Shown here piece after piece: positions 34,372 to 40,838 of a stretch of DNA of 40,838 bases (within the stretch, counting starts at the first letter, position 1; each line of letters begins with the position of its first letter). Origin of the DNA: Campylobacteraceae bacterium. GTDB lineage: Bacteria; Campylobacterota; Campylobacteria; Campylobacterales; Campylobacteraceae. The stretch lies in contig JAIRXG010000022.1 of NCBI GenBank assembly GCA_031268335.1, positions 1 to 40,838 of the forward strand. The letters run 5' to 3'. The translations under genes were made by a program, and so were the position numbers. The notes beneath the pieces were generated by a model. The model was not told the DNA's origin. It made no database searches and saw only the letters and a list, made by a program, of their open reading frames with translations.

Positions 34372-34377
34372 ATTGTA
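34372..34377 (-). promoter_or_regulatory. -10 box for mqnF
   Basis: Minus strand TACAAT within CGCTACAATTTC, 22 bases before the chosen ATG. It supports the shorter start. It forms a divergent pair with the aroQ promoter. Confidence 0.4.
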
Positions 34378-34406
34378 GCGTAAATTTTTCTTATGCAAAA
34401 TAGTGA

Positions 34407-34412
34407 TACAAT
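34407..34412 (+). promoter_or_regulatory. -10 box for the aroQ operon
   Basis: TACAAT within GTGATACAATAGC, 34 bases before the aroQ ATG, which has AAAGGC in its leader. Confidence 0.4.
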
Positions 34413-34445
34413 AGCTGTTTTTAAAATCAAAAAAAGGCAAATCGA

Positions 34446-34922
34446 ATGAAGATAGTCGTTATCCAAGGACCGAATTTAAATATGTTGGGGCATAGAGAAC
34501 AAAGTATCTACGGCGCTATGAAACTTGATGATATTCACGCTCAAATGGAAAATGTAGCCAAACAAAACAACATAACAATTGAATTTTTTCAATCAAATTT
34601 TGAAGGCGAGATAATTGACCGTCTGCAAGAGTGTTTAGGAGATGCCAACGGCGTTATTATAAATCCTGCCGCTTACACACACACATCCGTTGCCATACGA
34701 GACGCGATAAGCGCCCTTAATATTCCGGTTATTGAAGTTCATATCAGCAATATATACAGACGCGAAGAGTTCCGCCAAAAAAGCTTGATAGCTCCCGTAT
34801 GTTCAGGTCAAATCAGTGGTTTCGGACCTTTTGGATACCATTTGGCTTTAGTGGCGCTAATGCAAATTTTAGCAGAAATAGAAGCTATAAACAAAAGAAA
34901 GATGGAATCTGAGAAGAATTAA
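34446..34922 (+). CDS. aroQ: Type II 3-dehydroquinate dehydratase
   Basis: 158 residues. [19 protein letters not shown] carries the catalytic Tyr; [16 protein letters not shown] and [15 protein letters not shown] carry the substrate-binding Asn and His. It dehydrates dehydroquinate in the shikimate pathway as a dodecamer. It heads a run of plus-strand genes; the M24 peptidase gene begins directly after its stop. Confidence 0.95.
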   Translation: MKIVVIQGPNLNMLGHREQSIYGAMKLDDIHAQMENVAKQNNITIEFFQSNFEGEIIDRLQECLGDANGVIINPAAYTHTSVAIRDAISALNIPVIEVHISNIYRREEFRQKSLIAPVCSGQISGFGPFGYHLALVALMQILAEIEAINKRKMESEKN

Positions 34923-35972
34923 TTGAAACCTTACATCGTTCAAAACGAAAATGCGCTCTATTACGAATGCGGATTTTCTTGCGACAATGCTATATTTTTG
35001 CGCTTTAGCTCAAATGAAGCCTATTTTTTAACAGACGGCAGATACGTCGCCGAAGCAAAAGAAAATATAATAAACGCCGAAGTTGTAAACGCCGAAAGAG
35101 ATTTGGTAAAAAAAGCGCGCGATATTATCAAAAAAGCGCGCTTAAAATTTATCATTTTTGACCCTTTGGAATTTAGCGTAGCGAAATTTGACGCATTGTC
35201 AAAAACCCTCAATGCAACTTTCACACCGCAGAAAAATTTCTCCCAAAAAAAACGCATAATAAAAACGCCAAAAGAGATAGAATTGATAGAGACAGCCGCT
35301 AAAATTGGACGGGACAGCTTTTGTCGTTTTGCACAAATTTTGAAAACTTGCGGATTTGATAAAAACGAGCAAGAGTTACATTATGAAGCTGAAATCTCTA
35401 TGAGATTTGGCGGTCAAAATGAACTTAGTTTTCAACCCATATGCGCAATAAATGAAAACTCCGCCAAACCTCATGCGCTGCCCAATCAAAATAAGATGCT
35501 CAAAAACGGCGATTTATTGCTTTTGGATGCGGGCGTAAAATACCGTCGCTACTGTTCGGATAGAACGCGTACGGCGCAGATAGGAAGCGAAGCGGCATTT
35601 GATGATAAAAATAAGCAAAAATTTGAAGACTCATTTCGGCAAAAGATTTATGATATAGTCTTAAAGGCTCAAAAAGCAGCTATAGACGCGGTTAAAGTAG
35701 GCGTTAGAGCAAGCGATGTAGATAAAGCTGCCCGCGATGTGATAGAAAAAGCCGGATTTGGCAAATACTTTATTCACTCTACGGGGCATGGAGTGGGGCT
35801 TGATATACACGAATTGCCCGTTATCTCTCCTTATGGAGACGCCATCATTGAGGAGGGTATGGTATTTACCGTAGAGCCCGGCATATATCTGCCGAATGAA
35901 TTTGGCGTTCGTATAGAAGATATGGTAGCGATAGTAGATGGTAAAGCCAAAGTTTTACATGGAGATAAATAA
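34923..35972 (+). CDS. M24 family aminopeptidase (Xaa-Pro aminopeptidase type)
   Basis: 349 residues. The start is TTG 34923, immediately after the aroQ TAA, with GAGAAG upstream. The N-terminal creatinase-like domain spans about 1-115. The pita-bread domain has LLLLDAGVKYRRYCSDRTRT (two Asp ligands), STGHGVGLDIHELPV (His), VFTVEPGIY (Glu) and VRIEDMV (Glu), all five metal ligands present. It removes N-terminal residues before proline or acts as a prolidase. It overlaps folK by 14 bases. Confidence 0.9.
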   Translation: MKPYIVQNENALYYECGFSCDNAIFLRFSSNEAYFLTDGRYVAEAKENIINAEVVNAERDLVKKARDIIKKARLKFIIFDPLEFSVAKFDALSKTLNATFTPQKNFSQKKRIIKTPKEIELIETAAKIGRDSFCRFAQILKTCGFDKNEQELHYEAEISMRFGGQNELSFQPICAINENSAKPHALPNQNKMLKNGDLLLLDAGVKYRRYCSDRTRTAQIGSEAAFDDKNKQKFEDSFRQKIYDIVLKAQKAAIDAVKVGVRASDVDKAARDVIEKAGFGKYFIHSTGHGVGLDIHELPVISPYGDAIIEEGMVFTVEPGIYLPNEFGVRIEDMVAIVDGKAKVLHGDK

Positions 35973-36438
35973 CGACAAGCAAGTTTTGCGCTGGCACAAA
36001 ACTAAGTTTTTCCCAATCTCAAAAATCCAAAAAGACGAGTTTAAGCATACGGCTTTTATTGGAATAGGCGGAAATGTAGGGGATACGAAAAAGAGATTTG
36101 ACCGTCTTTACAGATATTTTTTAAACTCTTCATTAGTACATGTAAGTAAAACTTCGCCTATTTTACAAAATCCGCCTTTTGGATATTCAAAACAAGATGA
36201 TTTTTTTAATGCTATGATGATAGTTCAAACCTCGTTAAACTCGCAAAAATTGCTCAAATTTTTACTACATGCAGAAAAGATTTTCGGACGCAAAAGAAGT
36301 TTTAAAAATGCGCCGAGAACGCTTGATTTGGACATCATTTTTTTTGATACAGCAAAGTTTATGCAAAAAAATATTATTATTCCGCATCCAAAATGGCAAG
36401 AAAGACTATCGGTTTTATTGCCTTTACTTATGTTATAA
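35959..36438 (+). CDS. folK: HPPK, dihydropterin pyrophosphokinase
   Basis: 159 residues from ATG 35959; a second in-frame ATG at 35938 would lengthen the overlap. An N-terminal extension of about 30 residues precedes the HPPK core (AFIGIGGNVGDTKKRFDRLYRYF). The signature is RTLDLDIIFFD near 118-128. It transfers pyrophosphate to 6-hydroxymethyl-dihydropterin in folate synthesis. It is coupled to the M24 peptidase gene and followed by the LOG gene after 8 bases. Confidence 0.9.
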   Translation: MEINNDKQVLRWHKTKFFPISKIQKDEFKHTAFIGIGGNVGDTKKRFDRLYRYFLNSSLVHVSKTSPILQNPPFGYSKQDDFFNAMMIVQTSLNSQKLLKFLLHAEKIFGRKRSFKNAPRTLDLDIIFFDTAKFMQKNIIIPHPKWQERLSVLLPLLML

Positions 36439-36446
36439 GAGAGAAG

Positions 36447-37184
36447 ATGAAAATTTTAGAGTACAGTGAAGATATAAAAAAATCTGATAAACAGTTTGCA
36501 AAAGGTCTTCAAGACGATTGCGATAAAGGTTTCGCGCTTTTGAAAGATATAGGCGCGGCAGTCGCGATATTTGGCAGCGCGCGATTTACGGAGGAAAATA
36601 TATATTATCAAAAAACCGTTCAAATGGCTCAAATGTTATCTGAGGATGGTTTTCATATAACTTCGGGCGGCTCATACGGTATTATGGAAGCGGCAAATAA
36701 AGGCGCGTTTCAAGGTAAATTCGGCGAGAGTCTGGGATTCAATCTCTTTTTGCCTTTTGAGCAAGATACAAATCCGTTTACGACAAAATCCGCGACACTT
36801 GAAAGCTTCTCTGTGCGCAAAAATATGCTTGTTAAAAATGCGATTGCATGTATAGCATTTCCGGGTGGATTTGGCACGCTGGACGAACTTTTTGACGTAA
36901 CTGCGCAAATTGTTACAAAAAAAATACTTCCTTTAAAGATATATCTTTACGGCAGCGAATTTTGGACTCCATTAGTTGATTTTGTAAAAACTACTTTATT
37001 AGACCATAAAACTATCGAGCCTCAAGATGCGGATATTTGGCAAATAAGCGATGATTTGGAGTGGATAAGCAACGATATTAAAAAATATGTCGGAACATAT
37101 CTTGAACTAATGCGTAAACTCGGACTTTGTGAGAGTGCAAGGTATAAACTTATAAAAAAACAGGCTGAAAATTTTACAAAATAG
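36447..37184 (+). CDS. LOG-family protein (Rossmann-fold phosphoribohydrolase type)
   Basis: 245 residues from ATG 36447 with AGAGAAG upstream; longer frames reach into folK. The Rossmann start AVAIFGSARFTEEN near 38-50, SGGSYGIMEAANKGAF near 74 and the hallmark PGGFGTLDELFDV near 138 define TIGR00730. Family members hydrolyse nucleoside monophosphates to base and ribose phosphate (LOG/PpnN group). The bacterial role is likely nucleotide salvage or alarmone-linked control. mnmA follows after 12 bases. Confidence 0.9.
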   Translation: MKILEYSEDIKKSDKQFAKGLQDDCDKGFALLKDIGAAVAIFGSARFTEENIYYQKTVQMAQMLSEDGFHITSGGSYGIMEAANKGAFQGKFGESLGFNLFLPFEQDTNPFTTKSATLESFSVRKNMLVKNAIACIAFPGGFGTLDELFDVTAQIVTKKILPLKIYLYGSEFWTPLVDFVKTTLLDHKTIEPQDADIWQISDDLEWISNDIKKYVGTYLELMRKLGLCESARYKLIKKQAENFTK

Positions 37185-37196
37185 GGAGATAAAAAA

Positions 37197-38219
37197 ATGG
37201 CAAATATTTTAGTAGCAATGAGCGGCGGCGTTGATTCTACTACGACAGCATATCTTTTAAAGCAAGCCGGAAATTATGTGGAGGGCTGTTATCTGCGTTT
37301 GCATGAAGATGATAAAAAACATCAAAAAAGTATAGGCATGGTAAAAAGAGCAGCTGAATTTTTAGGAATAAAATATCACGTTTTGGATTTAACTAAAGAG
37401 TTTGAGGATATAGTTTATAACCCATTTATAAAAGCTTACGAAGAGGGCGTTACGCCAAATCCATGCGTTCTTTGCAATAAAAATATAAAATTCGGCGCAT
37501 TGCTTGATTTTGCTAAAAGTATCGGTATGGATAAATTAGCCACCGGTCATTATGTGCGTATAAAAGACGGACTTATACATGAAGCTGTTGATAAGAGTAA
37601 AGACCAAAGTTATTTTTTAGCGCAAGTTTCGCCCGATGCGTTGCCATTTATGACTTTTCCTTTGGGTGAAAAGTATAAAAAAGATATAAAAGCTTTTGCG
37701 CTTAGTATTCCGGAACTTGAAGATTTTTCCACGCAAAAAGAGAGTAGCGAAATATGTTTTGTACAAAACACATATATTGAAATTTTGCAAGAGCACATGA
37801 ATGTACTAAGACAAGGCGAAGTGCTCAATACAAAAGGCGAAGTCATAGGCACTCATCAAGGTTACATGCACTACACGATAGGTAAAAGAAGAGGTTTTGA
37901 TATAAAAGGAGCTCACGACCCGCATTACGTCATCTCCATCATTCCGGAAAAAAATCAAATCATAGTCGGCAGTAAAGACGAACTTGAAACAAAAGAATTT
38001 AAAGTAAAATCTCTAAATATGTTCGTTGACAAAAGCGAACTTGAAGCTTCCGTGAAGATACGATACAGAAGTCCAAAATTAAAATGCAAAATATTTATAG
38101 ACAATGAGGGCAAAAGCGCGCGTATTGTTATGGATGAGAGCGCAAGCGCGATAGCTGCCGGACAATTAGCGACATTCTATCAAGATGAATATGTCGTAGG
38201 AAGCGGGATAATAGCCTGA
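37197..38219 (+). CDS. mnmA: tRNA 2-thiouridylase MnmA
   Basis: 340 residues. The PP-loop SGGVDSTTTAY is at 9-19, the first catalytic Cys is in NPCVLCNKNIKFG near 90, and the second is in SSEICFVQ near 187. ATGHYVRI and KDQSYFLAQ are further family motifs; the C-terminal beta-barrel (about 260-340) follows. It thiolates U34 of tRNA for Lys, Glu and Gln. AGGGAG precedes the ATG. It is the last gene of the aroQ run. Confidence 0.95.
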   Translation: MANILVAMSGGVDSTTTAYLLKQAGNYVEGCYLRLHEDDKKHQKSIGMVKRAAEFLGIKYHVLDLTKEFEDIVYNPFIKAYEEGVTPNPCVLCNKNIKFGALLDFAKSIGMDKLATGHYVRIKDGLIHEAVDKSKDQSYFLAQVSPDALPFMTFPLGEKYKKDIKAFALSIPELEDFSTQKESSEICFVQNTYIEILQEHMNVLRQGEVLNTKGEVIGTHQGYMHYTIGKRRGFDIKGAHDPHYVISIIPEKNQIIVGSKDELETKEFKVKSLNMFVDKSELEASVKIRYRSPKLKCKIFIDNEGKSARIVMDESASAIAAGQLATFYQDEYVVGSGIIA

Positions 38220-38984
38220 CTTGCGGATTTACTTTGCCCAAAATTTATACAAAAATTATTTTTTTCAAATTAGTTTGGTGATTGATTAAATCTTGGATGA
38301 AACTTAGGCTTTAAAAAAGCTTAGCGCTCAGTCGGTCTTATTTTTAGCTTTGAGTTTCATCGCCAAATAACTCATCTCTATTTTGACATTGCAAGTTTGC
38401 ATTACTTATCTTTAACGTCTATTTCACCCTACTCTACTAAATTAATTCATATTTTCTAAAGATATATTTATCTAACTTTTTTAAATGTTTTAGTCATTTT
38501 TTGATAAATTCGCCCAATAGGATAAAATAAACCATAAAATAAAGCGCGTTTTTTTTGTATCTAAAGATTAATCCGATAAAATTTTAAAAATATTTCTTTA
38601 TATTTTTATCTTTACACGTGGGATATTTTGCTGTAAAAAACAGTGCCTAAATTTTATTAAAAATACCCATTTATTTTTCCAAATTTATCTTTATTATACA
38701 ATCTCAAAATAGCAGAAATTTTTGCAATTATGTTATTATTTTTGCAAATGTCGTTAACTTAAACTTTTATAATGTGACTAAACTTTAAAAATAAAAAATA
38801 TTGAATTTTGGCAACTACATGTGAATTTATTTAAAAGATTTCGTTCTAATTTTAATATAAATTTCAAAACCAAATAACACACTTTGGCATTGTTTTTATA
38901 AATTATATAAATTTTTATCGTCTCTGTTTTTAATAATATAAATTTACGAACATTATCTTAAAAACTTGCGATAAATACAAAAAT
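38220..38984. other. 765-base AT-rich gene-free spacer
   Basis: Lies between the convergent mnmA and rpoN genes. It is rich in A/T runs with stops in all frames; no signal peptide, Shine-Dalgarno-led frame or RNA-gene core is seen. One ACATGT site (38817) is present. A small stem GCTTT/AAAGC near 38311-38323 follows mnmA but lacks a U-run. It might be another fully decayed gene, like 3083-3812. Confidence 0.5.
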
Positions 38985-40109
38985 TCAATTATATGTTTTT
39001 TTGCGTTCTTTTGAGGAAACTATGCCTAAAAATTTTCTGTATTTTGTGATGGTTCGCCTAACTATATTTATGCCAAATCTTTGCTCTATGAGTTTTAAAA
39101 TATCATCGTCCGTGAGTGGATTTTCTTTATTTTCGTGAGATATCTGCTCTTTTAAAAAATTTTTGATTTGCGAGGAAGAGAGTTCTTTTGATGCAACAGC
39201 ATTTGTGAAGAAAAATTTTAAAGGATAGACTCCTCTTTTTGATTTTATATATTTATTGGACACAGCTCTTGATATAGTGGATTTGGCAAAAGATAGTTCG
39301 TTTGCCAAAACACTCATACTAAGAGGCTTTAACTCTCCGCCCATAAAAAAACTCATCTGCTTTTCTGTTATCAAAAAGATTATTTTGTGAAGTACGCTTT
39401 TTCTAAACTCTATCAAATTTGCAATTTCATGCGCCTCTTTGAGTTTCCATTTGGCATTGTCATGTTCGCTTAAAAAATTTTCTTGTATTGTAACGTCGGG
39501 ATAATAGTCTTTATTTATATTCACAACTATATCATCTTCCACATCCACAAAAAAGTCAGGAATAATTTGTTTTGAGTTGTTTTTGTATTTTGCAGTAGAA
39601 ACTTTTAAAAAATTTTTGGCAATAGATATACTCTCGTTAAAATTTTTACGCTTCAAAAAAATATCTAATTTTCTTGTATCTTCTACCGTTTTCAAAATCA
39701 AACCGCATAATTCATCGTCAATATCCCCCAAACCGTCAAGTTGAAATACTAAAGCTTCTTTTTGCTCTATTGCGTTTGTACTATTTACTTTTAAAAAACA
39801 TTTCTTCAAAGAAGCCGCATGCGCGCTATCAAGTTGGAACAATTTGGCTAAAAACAATGACAAGATGGGCTGTTTGGAAACTTTTTTGTGGAAAAATCCC
39901 AAATCAAATATCAAATCTTTTAAAAATTCGCAACTTGGAGAATTATCTGTTTTGCGAGAATGCTTTACTTCCAAAAAAGGATTTTCATGCGAAATAAAAT
40001 CTAAGTGCAAATTTAACTCTTCCAACGGCAATTGCAACAAAAACGGCCACAAATTAAACGATGCATTAGAAGAATGCTTTGTTTTTAATTCTAAATTTGT
40101 CCTTTTCAT
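38985..40109 (-). CDS. rpoN: RNA polymerase sigma-54 factor
   Basis: 374 residues. Region I is reduced to LLQLPLEELNLHLDFISHENPFLEVK near 28-53. The core-binding part spans about 75-200. The helix-turn-helix region shows VLANELSFAKSTISRAVSNKYIKSKRG-type features near 265-295, and the C-terminal RpoN box is VRRTITKYRKFLG near 350-362. In this phylum sigma-54 drives flagellar rod, hook and minor-flagellin genes. It is shorter than E. coli RpoN (477), mainly by loss of acidic and Gln-rich stretches. It is a single-gene unit. Confidence 0.92.
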   Translation of the reverse strand: MKRTNLELKTKHSSNASFNLWPFLLQLPLEELNLHLDFISHENPFLEVKHSRKTDNSPSCEFLKDLIFDLGFFHKKVSKQPILSLFLAKLFQLDSAHAASLKKCFLKVNSTNAIEQKEALVFQLDGLGDIDDELCGLILKTVEDTRKLDIFLKRKNFNESISIAKNFLKVSTAKYKNNSKQIIPDFFVDVEDDIVVNINKDYYPDVTIQENFLSEHDNAKWKLKEAHEIANLIEFRKSVLHKIIFLITEKQMSFFMGGELKPLSMSVLANELSFAKSTISRAVSNKYIKSKRGVYPLKFFFTNAVASKELSSSQIKNFLKEQISHENKENPLTDDDILKLIEQRFGINIVRRTITKYRKFLGIVSSKERKKTYN

Positions 40110-40313
40110 AACATAATTTTGCCTAAAATAAAATTACTTCAGACAAATTTATTGATTAAATTTTAATACTTTACAAAAATTACACTGTTTTATTTTGTGA
40201 TTTTTGTCCTATAAGAGTTTTAAATACTTAGTATTCATACCAAAAATGCTCCGGTATCTTATCCGAATCTTTTAATTAATTTTATCGAAAGGGTGTTTGC
40301 GGCACGGGCTTAT
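40110..40313. other. Intergenic spacer upstream of rpoN
   Basis: 204 bases, AT-rich. It holds the rpoN leader and the tail of the DUF6714-like transcript. A 5-base dyad ATACC/GGTAT near 40238-40258 is the only symmetry noticed. No promoter box is convincing. Confidence 0.35.
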
Positions 40314-40838
40314 CTAAAACTGAAACCAGTATCGCTCTATGGCAATTTGAGGGTCGTTGTATAATTCGTCCGAATACTTTGTCATGTACTCCAAAAAATC
40401 TCTGATTGACTTGCATTGTTCTTTGTTAAAATCAATCATACAGTCAATGAAAGTATGTATTTGTTTATTTTTTTCTTTGAGAGAGTTCCGAAAGAAATCA
40501 TTAAGTCTTTCCGGATTTTGCCGGTTGATACTGTCAAGTTTAATCTGATTTGCCAATATTATGTCATCAATTTCTGTCGGTAAGGTGAATTTACCGATAA
40601 CAATGTCCGGCAAATTATCCGTTTCATCAAACGCTTCAATTGACGCAATCATAAAAGCCGGAATAAAATATTTAAATCCTTTTTTACCGAAAAAGAAAAG
40701 ACTGTCTTTTTCGTTAAAAATAAATTCATTCTCCAATTCATACCATTGCTTACCTTTGAATTTATTTTTAAGATTTTCATATTCGGGGTAAACACTTGCG
40801 TTGTCGTATGCAAGGTTTGAATCTCCCGGATATTTTTC
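40314..40838 (-). CDS. DUF6714-like protein, 5' end outside the window
   Basis: The frame is open from the window edge to the stop: 174 visible residues starting EKYPGDSNLAYDNASVYPEYE. An apparent start at 40736 is an internal TTG, so the gene is truncated by the window rather than 140 residues long. The layout FKGKQWYELEN, then KKGFKYFIPAFMIASIEAF, and a C-terminal CKSIRDFLEYM...AIERYWFQF, resembles DUF6714 (PF-type unknown function). No membrane segment or signal. It follows no visible partner. Function unknown. Confidence 0.65.
   Translation of the reverse strand, partial: EKYPGDSNLAYDNASVYPEYENLKNKFKGKQWYELENEFIFNEKDSLFFFGKKGFKYFIPAFMIASIEAFDETDNLPDIVIGKFTLPTEIDDIILANQIKLDSINRQNPERLNDFFRNSLKEKNKQIHTFIDCMIDFNKEQCKSIRDFLEYMTKYSDELYNDPQIAIERYWFQF

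Noticed and set aside
34351..34440. Longer N-terminus of the MqnF-like protein
   Set aside because: It would add 30 residues rich in Phe, Lys and Asn, cover the promoter region, and lacks a ribosome site, while ATG 34350 has AAGGA and matches the family start.
1..40838. CRISPR array, tRNA, rRNA, integrase or insertion sequence
   Set aside because: No regular direct repeats with unique spacers, no tRNA-like cloverleaf noticed in the spacers, and no transposase or integrase motifs in any frame.

Overview
The window is a stretch of a low-GC Campylobacterota (epsilonproteobacterial) chromosome. Evidence for this: a futalosine-type menaquinone pathway (MqnC, an MqnF-like deaminase, MenG); a short Helicobacter/Campylobacter-style ExbB-ExbD-TonB set; a compact RecG and RpoN; the gene run lpxC-tsaB-thrB-ylxR-infB-rbfA-rimP; and the decayed remains of a cysteine-rich Sel1-repeat gene. 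I cannot name the genus. A free-living or versatile member (Sulfurospirillum/Sulfurimonas-like) is a guess. There is no integrase, transposase, rRNA, tRNA or CRISPR array that I can see.

Layout. 1-2179: 3' part of a type II secretion/type IV pilus-like minor pilin operon (four tightly coupled genes, the first truncated by the window edge). 2244-2765: long-form ribosome hibernation factor. 2766-3812: gene-free kilobase holding a frameshifted Sel1-like pseudogene. 3813-7925 (minus): mqnC, an M16 peptidase-like protein without the zinc motif, and recG. 8041-8754 (plus): a 29-residue membrane peptide and an SGNH esterase. 9098-12755 (minus): xseA, menG, a small cytochrome c, ribD. 12749-18656 (minus): an overlapping operon lpxC, tsaB-like, thrB, ylxR, infB, rbfA, rimP, running into ribD. 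18748-21067 (minus): a M23 peptidase and a DHH phosphoesterase. 21273-22708 (plus): exbB-exbD-tonB behind a Fur-box-like palindrome. 22772-23638: a DMT-family exporter. 23973-24851 (minus): sppA. 24928-30323 (minus): five-gene operon of phytase-like esterase, alkaline phosphatase, small periplasmic protein, ABC ATPase and FtsX/MacB-type permease. 30782-33090 (minus): ogt, M50 protease, DUF2167 protein. 34350-33121 (minus): MqnF-like deaminase. 34446-38219 (plus): aroQ, M24 aminopeptidase, folK, LOG-family protein, mnmA. 38985-40109 (minus): rpoN. 40314-40838 (minus): partial DUF6714-like protein.

How the genes work together. Three genes serve menaquinone synthesis (mqnC, mqnF, menG) and one gene supplies a periplasmic cytochrome c. 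The phytase/phosphatase/ABC operon looks like a unit for organic phosphate use or envelope metal/phosphate handling. The infB cluster joins translation initiation and ribosome maturation with lipid A and threonine synthesis. Starts other than ATG are common: TTG for lpxC, menG, the M24 peptidase and the DUF2167 gene; GTG for exbB, tsaB, the M16-like gene and the fourth pilin-like gene.

The most unusual signal is not a gene. The palindrome ACATGT, mostly as TACATGTA (often TTACATGTAA), occurs far more often than base composition predicts: I counted 38 ACATGT and 20 TACATGTA by eye. It lies inside genes on both strands (mostly read as x-His-Val) and in dense clusters in two gene-free spacers. 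It behaves like a highly iterated genomic palindrome, comparable in kind to HIP1 of cyanobacteria. Its function is unknown to me.
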